A stretch of DNA of 64,000 nucleotides from Clostridium sp. Marseille-P299 (GCF_900078195.1 NZ_FJVE01000007.1:2170001-2234000); one strand, 5' to 3'; counted from the stretch's first letter, positions 53,158 through 63,059 are shown. Program-made: numbers and translations. Notes: a model not told the origin generated them from the letters alone.

Positions 53158-53718
53158 ATGCAAGATCAAATGATTGTCGAACTCTACTTGCAGCGAGACG
53201 AATCAGCGATTCAAGAAACAGAAAAATCATATGGCAATTATCTTCGAGCGATTGCTTACAACATTCTTTCAAACATTGAAGATAGCAAGGAAAGTGTAAA
53301 TGATACCTATCTAAATGTATGGAATTCCATACCACCGCATAAGCCAAATATTCTTTCTACTTACCTAGTAAAACTAACCCGTCGGGCATCCATTGACATC
53401 TACCGAAAGCGAAATCGAGATAAACGAAAGGCTTCTGAATATGCTATTTCACTTTCTGAATTAGATGACTGTGTTTCTAAAGGTGATACTACCGCGCAGA
53501 GTGTAGATTTGAATATCCTGGCAAAAGAAATCAATATCTATCTCCGCACATTGTCAGAAGAAGCAAGAAACACATTCATTGGAAGATATTATTTTATGGA
53601 CTCTATTCGTGATATTTCGGCTTATTATGGAATGAGTCAATCTAAAGTAAAAAGCATGCTACACAGAACAAGAATCGGCTTGAGAACTTATTTAGAACAG
53701 GGGGGATTTGATTTATGA
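53158..53718 (+). CDS. Sigma-70 family (ECF-type) RNA polymerase sigma factor
   Basis: 186 residues. Region 2 is IQETEKSYGNYLRAIAYNIL then NDTYLNVWNSIPPHKPN (about 18-65) and region 4 is LRTLSEEARNTFIGRYYFMD followed by DISAYYGMSQSKVKSMLHRT (about 130-175). AAAGGAGG fixes the ATG at 53158. Its stop overlaps the start of a membrane-anchored protein by 4 bp, the usual sigma/anti-sigma coupling. The sigma factor presumably responds to a signal relayed by that partner. Confidence 0.88.
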   Translation: MQDQMIVELYLQRDESAIQETEKSYGNYLRAIAYNILSNIEDSKESVNDTYLNVWNSIPPHKPNILSTYLVKLTRRASIDIYRKRNRDKRKASEYAISLSELDDCVSKGDTTAQSVDLNILAKEINIYLRTLSEEARNTFIGRYYFMDSIRDISAYYGMSQSKVKSMLHRTRIGLRTYLEQGGFDL

Positions 53719-54893
53719 AAAATGAATTTATCAGTGATGCTTTAGATCTATTAGATGATGATATAATTATAGAAACCGCTGTGGTACGTAATAAGAAAAA
53801 ACATTCATCTTTTGGTTGGCTAAAATGGGGAGCTATAGCAGCATGTGTATGTTTTGTTACAGTTAGTGCTTTTCAAATATTTAATCATGAATCCCCGAAA
53901 AAAAATATTCAAAGGTGGTCAAAACACTTTGCTGCGGAAGATTACTTTAAGTACAGCAATGAAGAAAGAGGAAATATATCAACTAGTACTAAACTATCAG
54001 ATAGTATTCCTCCATATACAGAAGCACGCTTCTTTTCTGAGGAGCGACATCAGTTGGAATCGGAAGGAGTTATCCCCGTTATGGTAAATCATCCTCTGTT
54101 TGACTGCGAAGTTGATTACAATGAAGATGGTAGCATTTACTGCATTAAATTTGTATGGCACAGTCGAGGAGATGCATACAGTGATTTAAGCATCACGGCC
54201 GGTTTTCAGGAAGTGGAACAAATTCAGGATTACATTGTCATAGAGGTAGATGATAATGGTAATATTATTCCCCCTGCAGTGACTGTCACCGAGCGAGATG
54301 GTATACAAATAATAGCCGAAGGAAAAGAAAATTGGAATAAGACAATCACCTTCCAAAATGATAGTGGATGGTATCAAATTGAAGGCTCTTGGAATGATAA
54401 TTTTGCATCCGTCGTTGAATTATTAGATTGGATTTGGGAACATCCTGTTGATTTTACAAAATTTCCAATTGAAGCCGGCGATGAATTTACCTATATCGAA
54501 TTAACAGAGTATCCTGATGCCTTTGCTAATTATATACCGAATTTCGAAGCATTTGGATATGTGAATGAATTTACTACCTTAGTGCTGAAAAATGGAGAAC
54601 CATATTCCTTTGAAGGGAACTATATTGCTCATGCAGATGAAAAATCAATAAAAGAAGGAACATATTCAGAAATTGATGGTTGGACTAACATTCACTGGTG
54701 CATTGATACAGAACCTAACTATTATGATATAAAAGACAGCCTTGGTGAACTAGAGGATCTCACAGAACAAACAATACAAGAAGTGTTGAAAAACGAAAGT
54801 AATTTTGCATTCCTGTGGAATGATTATTTTATTCGAGTATATACAAAAAGTTCAAAAGAAGCATGGAATATTATTGAAATGCTTCAAAAATAA
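53715..54893 (+). CDS. Putative membrane-bound anti-sigma factor / sensor
   Basis: 392 residues. The N-terminus (FISDALDLLDDDIIIETAVV, residues about 5-24) is the short cytoplasmic, sigma-interacting type of segment seen in this clostridial group; one membrane helix follows (about 37-55), then about 330 residues outside the cell with no recognisable enzyme motif, rich in acidic and aromatic residues. Overlaps the sigma factor gene (ATGA). Function is inferred from the pairing. Confidence 0.7.
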   Translation: MKNEFISDALDLLDDDIIIETAVVRNKKKHSSFGWLKWGAIAACVCFVTVSAFQIFNHESPKKNIQRWSKHFAAEDYFKYSNEERGNISTSTKLSDSIPPYTEARFFSEERHQLESEGVIPVMVNHPLFDCEVDYNEDGSIYCIKFVWHSRGDAYSDLSITAGFQEVEQIQDYIVIEVDDNGNIIPPAVTVTERDGIQIIAEGKENWNKTITFQNDSGWYQIEGSWNDNFASVVELLDWIWEHPVDFTKFPIEAGDEFTYIELTEYPDAFANYIPNFEAFGYVNEFTTLVLKNGEPYSFEGNYIAHADEKSIKEGTYSEIDGWTNIHWCIDTEPNYYDIKDSLGELEDLTEQTIQEVLKNESNFAFLWNDYFIRVYTKSSKEAWNIIEMLQK

Positions 54894-54935
54894 TGACTAA
54901 CTGTCAATCATAAAAATATGAATATTAAAACTATG

Positions 54936-54966
54936 CAAGCCGCTTACTATAATGGTAAGCGGCTTG
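54936..54966. terminator. Terminator between convergent sigma/anti-sigma and GNAT genes
   Basis: CAAGCCGCTTAC (54936-54947) and GTAAGCGGCTTG (54955-54966), a perfect 12-bp GC-rich stem with a 7-nt loop; T runs are weak on both sides. Confidence 0.75.
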
Positions 54967-54983
54967 TAATTCATTCTCACTTA

Positions 54984-55391
54984 CTAGCGGACATACGCCA
55001 CCATTTCTTTTTGTTCTATCTTAACTAATCCATTTTTTTGATAAAATTTATTGTCTACTTCATCGTATAAATCTGTAATTACCAAGAACATTCTTACATT
55101 TTTATACTTATCGAGTACGTACTGAAAAAGTTGCGTTCCAATTCCTAATTTTTGATAATCATGATGAACTATTAGGTCCTGAACAACGATTATATGTTCT
55201 CCATCTCCTACACATCGAACAAATCCAAATAGTTTATCTTCTTCGTATGCACCTAAACACAAAAGAGAATTATTAAAGGCTCTCTTTAACTTTTCATCAT
55301 CCTGTAGATAAGCTCTCCAGTTTTCTGATGCATAAATTTCCTTAATTCTTTCAAAATCATTTTCTTTTGTTTCTTTAAATTTAATATTCAT
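54984..55391 (-). CDS. GNAT-family N-acetyltransferase
   Basis: 135 residues. VQDLIVHHDYQKLGIGTQLF is the acetyl-CoA-binding segment (about 71-90) and NKFYQKNGLVKIEQKEM the C-terminal motif. ACGGAGATG sets the ATG at 55391. Monocistronic. Substrate unknown. Confidence 0.85.
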   Translation of the reverse strand: MNIKFKETKENDFERIKEIYASENWRAYLQDDEKLKRAFNNSLLCLGAYEEDKLFGFVRCVGDGEHIIVVQDLIVHHDYQKLGIGTQLFQYVLDKYKNVRMFLVITDLYDEVDNKFYQKNGLVKIEQKEMVAYVR

Positions 55392-55633
55392 CTTAAACAT
55401 CTCCGTAATCCTTTTCTGTTAATATATACCTATCACTTAATTATAGATGATATATCATCATAATTCTAGTCAATAATATATCTAAATAACCTTAATGATT
55501 AATACCCTAGCTCGTGCATTAAGAAACATACAGATAATACGCAATATCTCACCAAGTATAAAATTCTCTCCAATACACAGTAAGCGAACAAAAACAAAGT
55601 CCTCTCCCAATCAATAATAAGTAAATCAAAAAA
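55392..55633. other. Intergenic stretch upstream of the GNAT gene
   Basis: It includes two similar direct repeats, AAAGTCCTCTCCCAATCAAT (about 55599-55618) and AAAGTCTCCTCCCAAAATAA (about 55634-55653); the second forms one arm of the terminator that follows. I see no gene here. Confidence 0.4.
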
Positions 55634-55702
55634 GTCTCCTCCCAAAATAATAAACTGACAAATATCAGTTCTATACTTCGTTTTGAAAGAAGACTTTTCA
55701 AT
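55634..55702 (-). terminator. Terminator of the DUF4358-DHHW operon
   Basis: On the minus strand AAAAGTCTTCTTTC (about 55699-55686) pairs imperfectly with GAGGAGACTTTTTT (about 55646-55633), enclosing an inner AACTGA/TCAGTT stem, and ends in a T run. Confidence 0.6.
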
Positions 55703-55716
55703 ATTTTAAATTAAGA

Positions 55717-56673
55717 TCACTGGAATTTTAACATTGCACTTCGATTGATTACCGCTGTATTGTATAGAAATAAAACATCTTGTGTAGTAAATTCCATAAC
55801 TTCAGTTAAATAAGGCATCGGAGCAAATCGCATATCTATCACTGTAATCTTTGAATACGCTTGAAGTAACAATGGGGCAATACTACTTGCATAGGAATCT
55901 CCAAATAGTATTAATTCTCGATCGTCTGTTGCATATGGATTTGTAATTGTTACAATCGGTGCTAAACCTTTAAGAAATACATTATATGCAACATCTGTAT
56001 TCAACTCATCAAGAAAATATACTCCTTGATACTCACCAACACCATAAATGTCAACCGTTGCTTCATCCGTTACTTTATTTGTCATATAAATCAAAGATTC
56101 CTCTGGTACCTCATCCATATACTCACTGTGGACCCCTTTGAAATTTTCAACAACATTCTCAGTAAAATCAGACTTATCAATTTTAAAATCCATGAATTTT
56201 CCTAATTGGTTCACAACTGGAAATAATTTTTCCTGACGCCAATGGTGATCCGTTTTATAATAATCAGTAATGGATAGTTTATCCATAATCGGAATATATT
56301 CCATGTGTTTCACTTCATTTGTAAGAATATCAAGCATACTTTCATAATTTTCTTTCGTAAAACTTGGATTTTCAATAAAATAACCTTTATCAGGAATTAC
56401 AGAATAGTACACATTCATATTTGAATTTAGTAAAGTATCATAAGCACGATTCAACTTTTCACTCATGCTATGTATATAGCTCTCTTCAAATGGTTCCATT
56501 TTCGAAAAGACATAATCTTTCGCAAAATAAAGCCCATTCTCATCAGGTTCACTTGAATTTAACGTTACTTCATTCGTTTTTGTGCTATTATTTGCTTTAT
56601 TTATAAACATAATTGCTAAGCAAATTATTATAATCCCTACAAGTATCCCAAAAATTAATCTTTTCTTTTTCAT
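55717..56673 (-). CDS. DHHW-motif membrane-anchored protein
   Basis: 319 residues with one N-terminal membrane helix (about 6-25) and an extracytoplasmic SGNH/AlgX-like domain. The DHHW family motif is present as YKTDHHWRQEKLF (about 145-157), and a nucleophile-type LILFGDSYASSIAPLLLQAY lies near residue 255. Such proteins are linked to polymer O-acetylation together with MBOAT proteins. No MBOAT gene is adjacent. The ATG at 56673 lies 4 bp after the DUF4358 stop, so the two are coupled; the longer overlapping frame is not used. Confidence 0.8.
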   Translation of the reverse strand: MKKKRLIFGILVGIIIICLAIMFINKANNSTKTNEVTLNSSEPDENGLYFAKDYVFSKMEPFEESYIHSMSEKLNRAYDTLLNSNMNVYYSVIPDKGYFIENPSFTKENYESMLDILTNEVKHMEYIPIMDKLSITDYYKTDHHWRQEKLFPVVNQLGKFMDFKIDKSDFTENVVENFKGVHSEYMDEVPEESLIYMTNKVTDEATVDIYGVGEYQGVYFLDELNTDVAYNVFLKGLAPIVTITNPYATDDRELILFGDSYASSIAPLLLQAYSKITVIDMRFAPMPYLTEVMEFTTQDVLFLYNTAVINRSAMLKFQ

Positions 56674-56677
56674 AACT

Positions 56678-57613
56678 CTACTCTGCCAATGATAAGAAAC
56701 TATCCATAATTTCATTTGGGCTACTATTAGTCATAACTAAGATAACTAGATTTCCGATATTATCAACTAAAACATTTTCTGGCTCTACACCAACACAAAT
56801 CCACTTTCTTGGATTTACTTTTTCTTTAATTTCTTTTTTAAGAGCTTCAATGTCTGTACCGTCCTTTACACGTGCTAAGCATACAGAATGTGCCACGGAT
56901 ATCATTGATTCTGAAGCTAAAGCTTCTTCAATGTCCATATTTTCTACACCAAAATAATAAGAAGTTGAATCTTTTGTAATTTCTGTGTTAAATCTCATAG
57001 GTAATTCAGAAGTAACATTGCTATAGATTTCTTCCATGATATCTTCTAATGATCCTGATAAAATATCTTCCTTACTTGCTTCTTCTGTTGGAGTTGGAGT
57101 ACTAGTTGGTTTTGGAGCTTTCGTTGGTGCTACGCTTGGCTTTGGTTTCTTAGTTGGAGTTGGAGCCTTAGTCGCCTCTGGTGCCTTTGTAGGAGTTTTC
57201 GTTGGCTCTGGCTTTTTCGTTGGAGCTGGAGCTTTCGTTGCCTCAGGCGCCTTTGTAGCTTCAGGAGTCTTTGTTACTTCTGGTGCTTTTGTGACTTCTG
57301 GTGTATTCGTTATATCGGAAGCTCCTGGTTGTTCTGTAATTTCAGGCTGCTCTGAAGGTTCTGCTCCATCAGTAACTAAAGCTTCTCCATTATTATTTGG
57401 ATCAACAGTAACTGTAGGTTCACCGCTTGGAACTTCTGTTATACTTGGTTCTCCAGTCGCGCTTGGAGCAATTGAAACCTCTGGTTCTTTTGTAATCTCA
57501 GTGCCTATAGCTTTGTCTGAATCCTCATTCTTTGATTGACATGCAAATAACACGGCAGACATTGATAAAATAGCTGCACCTGTAATTATTTTCTTATGTA
57601 GTTGTTTTCTCAT
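56678..57613 (-). CDS. DUF4358 lipoprotein with a long Pro/Thr/Ala/Lys repeat linker
   Basis: 311 residues. A lipoprotein signal ends in LFAC-QSK (Cys at about 25). Residues about 90-178 are a low-complexity linker built from KAPEATKAP / PTKKPEPTKTP-like units. The C-terminal domain (about 188-311) matches DUF4358: DIMEEIYSNVTSELPMRFNT, AHSVCLARVKDG and CVGVEPENVLVDNIGNLVIL. DUF4358 proteins are common in Lachnospiraceae next to DHHW/MBOAT genes; they are surface-exposed and of unknown function. The linker probably spans the cell wall. Confidence 0.82.
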   Translation of the reverse strand: MRKQLHKKIITGAAILSMSAVLFACQSKNEDSDKAIGTEITKEPEVSIAPSATGEPSITEVPSGEPTVTVDPNNNGEALVTDGAEPSEQPEITEQPGASDITNTPEVTKAPEVTKTPEATKAPEATKAPAPTKKPEPTKTPTKAPEATKAPTPTKKPKPSVAPTKAPKPTSTPTPTEEASKEDILSGSLEDIMEEIYSNVTSELPMRFNTEITKDSTSYYFGVENMDIEEALASESMISVAHSVCLARVKDGTDIEALKKEIKEKVNPRKWICVGVEPENVLVDNIGNLVILVMTNSSPNEIMDSFLSLAE

Positions 57614-57932
57614 TCTTAATCATATCTCCCTTTGTTTTTCTTTTGATTTTTCTTTTGGTTGTTCTTCGATAAATTAGACGAAATAAAATGAAAAAGGTTC
57701 CAAGAATTTTAATATTTCTTTTTTACTCTTCTCATTACCTACCTTTACGGATTATGTTAAAAATATTTATCATATAACAAATCCTAGGAAAAATTCAAAA
57801 TGGTTAATGATAGAAATTCAAGATGAAAACGTTCTAAATGATGCTTTTAGACTTATGGAAATGCGTCGAAATTGTAAATAAAGAAAATAAATTTTGCGTA
57901 CTTTCTATTGTCATGAATAAATCTTCCACGTG
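57614..57932. other. Intergenic stretch upstream of the DUF4358 operon
   Basis: It should carry the operon promoter on the minus strand; none is convincing. A few short plus-strand frames (24-76 codons) have no SD and look like chance. Confidence 0.35.
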
Positions 57933-57964
57933 CAAAGAAGGAGGATATCTTTCCTCCTTCTTTG
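57933..57964. terminator. Stem-loop downstream of the rha operon
   Basis: CAAAGAAGGAGGA (57933-57945) and TCCTCCTTCTTTG (57952-57964), a perfect 13-bp stem with a 6-nt loop. It lies about 125 bp after the rhaD stop and can end the rha transcript, although the better T run is on the plus strand. Degenerate short repeats fill 57975-58070 between it and rhaD. Confidence 0.6.
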
Positions 57965-58088
57965 TGTTTTATATTTCAAATTCTGTTAATGTTATATCAT
58001 CTAACGTTATATCGTTCCATGCTATGCCATTTAAAGTTATGCTATACTTGCAACATCATATAGTTTAAAGCTATTTCCTACCAATTCA

Positions 58089-58916
58089 TTATTTTTCATA
58101 AAGAAATTCATCCGGTAAAGTCACTTTAAAATCTACCGCTAAGTCCTTAAAATTCTGTACTGTAATCGTCTGTAATTTATCCGGACGCATGGATAACATT
58201 TTTACTAGTATCTCTGCTGATTTTTCAACTGTATGCATAAGACCAAATGTTATATCAAAATCCTCTCCAGAGCAGAACATTCCATGATGTGCCCAAATTG
58301 CAACATCATATTTTTTCATAAGCTCGCTTGTAGCAACTGCGATGTCTCTACCACCAGGTACCATCCAACCTACAACACCTACACCAGATGGAAAAACAAC
58401 TGGGCATTCCGTAGCCATTTCCCATAATTCACGAGTAAATACCTTATCTTCTAATGGTAGCACAAATGTTAATGCTATAATATTCGTTGTATGTGCATGA
58501 TAAATAACACGGTGAGTTCCACCACTTGCTAACTTTTTAACTTCATGATTCATTAAATGACTTGGTAGTTCGCTTGTTGGCCTTCCACCTTCCACTAGCC
58601 CCCAAACAATACGATAGTTCTCACCAGTCTCATCAATTTCAATAATACAAATATTTGCAGCTGGATCTAAAATGACATTACGAAAATATTTTCCACTTCC
58701 AGTTACTAAAAAGAATTCACCAGAAAGTTCAGGCACTTTTGTTCCAATTGGTGCAAATGCCTTATCGAATTGTAATTCTTCTTTTACGGAATCAATCTCT
58801 TCTTGCTTAATACGGTAAGAAAGATTTCCACCATTTCTTTCATGCCAGCCTTGTAAAAAACCATCATTCGCCATGCGAATAAAACCTTGAACAAATTTTG
58901 CATCTATAACTTTCAT
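58089..58916 (-). CDS. rhaD: Rhamnulose-1-phosphate aldolase
   Basis: Cleaves L-rhamnulose 1-phosphate to dihydroxyacetone phosphate and L-lactaldehyde. 275 residues of the class II aldolase/RhaD type: RNGGNLSYRI (about 26-35), VTGSGKYFRN, and zinc ligands in YHAHTTNII and IWAHHGMF. AATGGAGG fixes the ATG at 58916. Third gene of rhaB-rhaA-rhaD. Confidence 0.93.
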   Translation of the reverse strand: MKVIDAKFVQGFIRMANDGFLQGWHERNGGNLSYRIKQEEIDSVKEELQFDKAFAPIGTKVPELSGEFFLVTGSGKYFRNVILDPAANICIIEIDETGENYRIVWGLVEGGRPTSELPSHLMNHEVKKLASGGTHRVIYHAHTTNIIALTFVLPLEDKVFTRELWEMATECPVVFPSGVGVVGWMVPGGRDIAVATSELMKKYDVAIWAHHGMFCSGEDFDITFGLMHTVEKSAEILVKMLSMRPDKLQTITVQNFKDLAVDFKVTLPDEFLYEK

Positions 58917-58996
58917 AATTACCTCCATTATTACGCCAATTTATGGCTTTCCCTAGTACGTTTTCTCTTCATAGTTCATAGTTTTTTCAACTAAAT

Positions 58997-60244
58997 TTAT
59001 ACACGCTTCACTAATACTTCTTCTTCGTATTGTTTTACTACATCAAACCAGTCTTCTTTTTCTGGTACGCCATTTATTTCACAGAAATAATTCCAAACAT
59101 CACCGATTGGATATAATTTAAATTCTTCTTGGAACACCATAATTTCAGTCAGACGTCTTTCTTCCTGAAGTTTGGCTAACTTTGCATTTGGAAGTAATAA
59201 TGCTTGTAATAACGCTTTTTGCATATTACGCATACCTACTACCCAAGCTGCAATACGATTGATGGATGCATCAAAGAAATCAAGGCCGATTAGAACTTTA
59301 TCAACACCATTTTTAATAATTTCTTTTGCAATCTCTTTTGTTTCATCATCGTATAAAACAACATGATCGCTATCCCAACGAACTGGTCTTGTTACATGAA
59401 GCGCAAGTTTATCTGAGAATAATAACATGGAGGAAATTTTATCTGAAACCATTTCTGTTGGATGATAATGTCCGTTATCCAGTAAACATAAAATATTATT
59501 TTTAGCAGCATAGTTCATGTAAAATTCATGAGAACCAACGGTATAACTCTCTAGGCCTACTCCAAATACCTTTGATTCTACTGCAACATATACCTTACTC
59601 TTATCATAAGGAATGGATAAAATCTGATCCAAGGAATCTTTTAAACGAGCTCTTGGGGACATACGATCTGCTGGTATATCTTTAAAACCGTCTGGAATCC
59701 AAATGTTTACTAAGCATGGGGTTCCTAACTCTGTTGCGAAATACTCAGCAATTCGAATACTTGCTTTCCCATGATCAATCCAGAATTTACGGATTGTCTC
59801 GTCTTCACTTGATAAAGTTGCCTTCTCTGCCAATGGATGAGAGAAATACGTTGGATTAAAATCAAGTCCAAGTCCTCTTTCTTTTGCAAATTCTACCCAT
59901 TTCTTAAAATGTTTTGGTTCTAACTTGTCTCTATCTACAAATCCTTCTTCCAAAAATGCATAACTTGCATGTAAATTAATTCTATGTAAACCTGGTATTA
60001 AACTAAGTGCTTTGTCGATATCATTCATTAATTCTTCAGCATTTCTTGCTTTACCAGGATAATCACCGGTTGCCTGGATACCACCAGATAATTCTGTACT
60101 TCCTTCAAAACCTGAAACATCATCTCCCTGCCAGCAATGCATAGAAATTGAAATGTTTTTTAATGTTTCAAGTGCTGCATCTGTATCAACACCAAATCTA
60201 CCATATATCTCTTTTGCGGATGCGTATCTTTCTTTCGTTGTCAT
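58997..60244 (-). CDS. rhaA: L-rhamnose isomerase
   Basis: Converts L-rhamnose to L-rhamnulose using Mn2+. The 415-residue length and segments [14 protein letters not shown] (about 33-46), [31 protein letters not shown] and [18 protein letters not shown] (metal/substrate-binding) are those of RhaA. 25 bp downstream of rhaB. Confidence 0.95.
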   Translation of the reverse strand: MTTKERYASAKEIYGRFGVDTDAALETLKNISISMHCWQGDDVSGFEGSTELSGGIQATGDYPGKARNAEELMNDIDKALSLIPGLHRINLHASYAFLEEGFVDRDKLEPKHFKKWVEFAKERGLGLDFNPTYFSHPLAEKATLSSEDETIRKFWIDHGKASIRIAEYFATELGTPCLVNIWIPDGFKDIPADRMSPRARLKDSLDQILSIPYDKSKVYVAVESKVFGVGLESYTVGSHEFYMNYAAKNNILCLLDNGHYHPTEMVSDKISSMLLFSDKLALHVTRPVRWDSDHVVLYDDETKEIAKEIIKNGVDKVLIGLDFFDASINRIAAWVVGMRNMQKALLQALLLPNAKLAKLQEERRLTEIMVFQEEFKLYPIGDVWNYFCEINGVPEKEDWFDVVKQYEEEVLVKRV

Positions 60245-60268
60245 AATAAATCCTCCTTATTTTATAGT

Positions 60269-61675
60269 TTATACTTCTTCGTAATAATGAATCAATGGAA
60301 ATGAGTCAGCGACACATTCTCTTGCCTTGTCTAGATTCTCAAATTCACCTTTTTGAATCATTTGAGCAAGTAAATTTCCAATTGCGGTTGCTTCTGTTGG
60401 CCCAGCAATAACTTCTTTTTTCGTGGCTTTTGCCGTTAATTTATTTAAATATTCTGCATTCGCGCCGCCACCTACGATATGAATACAGTCATATTTTTTA
60501 CCTGTAATTGCTTCTATTTCTAAAATAGTTTCTCCATAGCACATTGCTAAACTGTTATAGATTACTGCTGCTAACTCATCTGGTTTATCTGGAACTCTTC
60601 CACCGGCTTTTCTACAATAATCCTGTACTGCATCAATCATGCTTTCTGGATTTAAAAAACTATCGTCATTACAGTCAACAAGTGAGTTGATTTTTGCATC
60701 TTCTGCCATATTGCATAGTTCTTGAAACGAATAAACATCATGCAGCTCTTTCTTTAGTGACTGTATCATCCATAATCCCATAATGTTTTTAAGATAACGG
60801 AAACGGTAATTATATCCACCTTCATTGGTAAAGTTGGCATTCATACTTTTAAGAGAGCAATCTGCCTCCATTCTCTCAATTCCCATTAAGGACCAGGTTC
60901 CAGAACTTATGTAAATCACATCTTTTTTCGTACTTGGAACCGCCATTACCGCGGAACCCGTGTCGTGTGTTGCAGGAAGAATCACTTCGCAGTCAAATCC
61001 TATCGCTTCTACTAATTCCTTTTTTAATTTACCAACCACAGTTCCAGGTTGTGAAAGCGGTATAAATAATTCTTTTTTATACCCTAACATTTCAATTAAC
61101 TCATAATCCCATTCCTTAGTGATTGGACTAACCAGTTGCGTCGTTGTGGCATTTGTGTATTCCATCACCTTGTTACCTGTTAATAAAAAGTGAAAATAAT
61201 CTGGAATCATCAACATTGATTTTGCATTTTCTAAAATCTCTGGTTTTTTCTTCTTAATCGCCATCAATTGATAAATCGTATTAAATATTTGCTTTTGAAT
61301 CCCAGTTCTTTTATACAAATCTTCTTCATTAATGATTTGATACACACCTTCATCCATATTCGCAGTTCTGGCATCACGATATCCAACGGTATTTCCAAGA
61401 ATCCTATCCTCATGATCTAGTAAAACAAAATCAACACCCCATGTGTCAATGCTTACACTAACGGGAATCTTCCCTAGCTCTTTGCACTTTTTTAAGCCCT
61501 CTAAAATCTCATAAAAAAGCTTATCAAGTTCCCAACAAAGTTCACCTTGTTTTTTCACTAGTCCATTGGAAAAACGATAGATTTCTTCATATTTTATCTG
61601 GCCATTCTCTACAAACCCTAGAATATGCCTTCCACTGGACGCCCCAATATCAATTGCTAAATAGTAGTTTTGCAT
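60269..61675 (-). CDS. rhaB: Rhamnulokinase
   Basis: ATP-dependent phosphorylation of L-rhamnulose at C1. 468 residues of the FGGY kinase family: YLAIDIGASSGRHILG (about 5-20), SIDTWGVDFVLLD (about 75-87), THDTGSAV (about 240) and GGGANAEYLNKLTA near the C-terminus. AGGAGGG fixes the ATG at 61675. First gene of the operon, which seems complete except for a transporter. Confidence 0.94.
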   Translation of the reverse strand: MQNYYLAIDIGASSGRHILGFVENGQIKYEEIYRFSNGLVKKQGELCWELDKLFYEILEGLKKCKELGKIPVSVSIDTWGVDFVLLDHEDRILGNTVGYRDARTANMDEGVYQIINEEDLYKRTGIQKQIFNTIYQLMAIKKKKPEILENAKSMLMIPDYFHFLLTGNKVMEYTNATTTQLVSPITKEWDYELIEMLGYKKELFIPLSQPGTVVGKLKKELVEAIGFDCEVILPATHDTGSAVMAVPSTKKDVIYISSGTWSLMGIERMEADCSLKSMNANFTNEGGYNYRFRYLKNIMGLWMIQSLKKELHDVYSFQELCNMAEDAKINSLVDCNDDSFLNPESMIDAVQDYCRKAGGRVPDKPDELAAVIYNSLAMCYGETILEIEAITGKKYDCIHIVGGGANAEYLNKLTAKATKKEVIAGPTEATAIGNLLAQMIQKGEFENLDKARECVADSFPLIHYYEEV

Positions 61676-61689
61676 ACACCCTCCTAATC

Positions 61690-61806
61690 TAAACAAAACT
61701 TTTTATAAAACCCTTTTAACAAACTTATTCAATAAACCTTTTTATAAAAACTTATTTAACAGACCTTTTTATAAAACTTATTTATCAGGCCTTTTTATAA
61801 ATTAAC
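61690..61806. repeat. About four degenerate 26-28 bp tandem repeats upstream of rhaB
   Basis: Units resemble CCTTTTTATAAAACTTATTT plus AACAGA. They fill the space between the rhaB SD and the AraC gene's terminator. In this position they could affect rhaB expression, or simply be drift of non-coding sequence. Confidence 0.75.
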
Positions 61807-61869
61807 AAACCTTTATTGTAATAATGACTTATCACTAACATCATTGTATTATGAATATCATGATAAAAA

Positions 61870-61900
61870 AAGGACGCTATTTATAAAAAATAACGTCCTT
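61870..61900 (-). terminator. Terminator of the rha-linked AraC gene
   Basis: AAGGACG...TATTT (61870-61883) pairs with AAATAACGTCCTT (61888-61900, one mismatch); on the minus strand the stem is followed by seven T. Confidence 0.75.
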
Positions 61901-61908
61901 ATTTGCAA

Positions 61909-62874
61909 CTATTTTAAATTATCTAAGCGATACTCTTTTGGTGACATTTGAAAGCGTTCTTTAAAAATACGATGGAAATAACTTGTATTATCATACCCTA
62001 CTGCAGCAATAATTTCTGCTACCGATAACTTTGTATGAGATAATAGATAAGCGGACTGATTTAATCGCTTTGTTTTTAAAAGGTCCTTAAATGTCTCATT
62101 TGTTTGCTTTTTAATTGCTCTACTAAGCCAGTAGATATCATATTTTAAAAGATTAGAAAGCTCTGTAAGTGTAGCATCTTTATAGTTTTCTTCAATATAA
62201 CTTAACACACGAAACATTAAATCTTGTTCAAAGGAATTGCCCTCGGAATTTAACTTATCCGTGTAATTAAGTAATTGTAAAAAAAGCAACCCCATTGTTG
62301 TTTGATTGATACTTCGTTTGTTCGTTTGATTATTCATGATTGTCCAAATCATATTCTCAACTAAGTTTTGAATAGGTAACACATCAGCAACACGGAATAA
62401 CAAATAATTTGTATATCTTGAATCATTACATAAGCATCCAATCAAAAAATCTCGTAGCAGGTTATTTTCTTCACCTAACATCATAAATGTTGTGTCAAAA
62501 AATTCTGGCTGAATGATGAAGTTAACAGCAATATCCTGCTCCCCTGCAGGAAATATCTCCTGTGTGGCATTTTGATTTAAAAACAATAATTCTCCTGCTT
62601 TTAATACTACTTCTTTGTCATTTATCTTATGCTTAGTTGATCCAGAGCACATATAGATGACTTCCACATAATTATGTTTATGTTTTGGAAAATGAACAAA
62701 TCTAGTATGTGGCCTGATTTCAATTAATTTCCCGTGAGCTAGAAGTTTATTGCTATCTACAATCATTTCTCTTTTTTCTGTATATAGAGTTCTGTTAATG
62801 CCAACTTGTCCATCTAATATTGCCTGCTCTTCCTCTGTTATGACAGATAGTGCATCTATAATATCCTTGTGCAT
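61909..62874 (-). CDS. AraC-family regulator, probable rhamnose-operon activator
   Basis: 321 residues. The N-terminal cupin domain includes FVHFPKHKHNYVEVIYMCSG (about 78-97), and the C-terminal double helix-turn-helix has EIIAAVGYDNTSYFHRIFKE, then MSPKEYR. AAAGGAAGG precedes the ATG at 62874. It lies directly upstream of rhaBAD on the same strand and downstream of a GH95 glycosidase gene, so control of the rha operon by L-rhamnose (or L-fucose) is likely; this is from context. Confidence 0.88.
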   Translation of the reverse strand: MHKDIIDALSVITEEEQAILDGQVGINRTLYTEKREMIVDSNKLLAHGKLIEIRPHTRFVHFPKHKHNYVEVIYMCSGSTKHKINDKEVVLKAGELLFLNQNATQEIFPAGEQDIAVNFIIQPEFFDTTFMMLGEENNLLRDFLIGCLCNDSRYTNYLLFRVADVLPIQNLVENMIWTIMNNQTNKRSINQTTMGLLFLQLLNYTDKLNSEGNSFEQDLMFRVLSYIEENYKDATLTELSNLLKYDIYWLSRAIKKQTNETFKDLLKTKRLNQSAYLLSHTKLSVAEIIAAVGYDNTSYFHRIFKERFQMSPKEYRLDNLK

Positions 62875-63059
62875 AGTATTCCTTCCTTTATAAAAGTACC
62901 TAGAAATATAGTACAACTAATAGGTATATTCATATAGCATAGTATTTCATCACATGTGCTGCCTACAGATGAAAGCTCCCTTAAAATAAGCACCTGTAAG
63001 CTATTTAAATAATTGCATTTCATTTTTCTAGTCGAAATTCTTTAAAACCTTTATATTAG

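Noticed and set aside
57036..57539. 167-codon plus-strand frame rich in Gly, Val and Phe
   Set aside because: A shadow of the Pro/Thr/Lys repeat linker of the DUF4358 lipoprotein; the opposite frame has the lipobox and domain.
57787..58068. Short plus-strand frames upstream of the 57933-57964 stem-loop
   Set aside because: No SD and unconvincing composition; the stem-loop is better assigned to the rha operon end.
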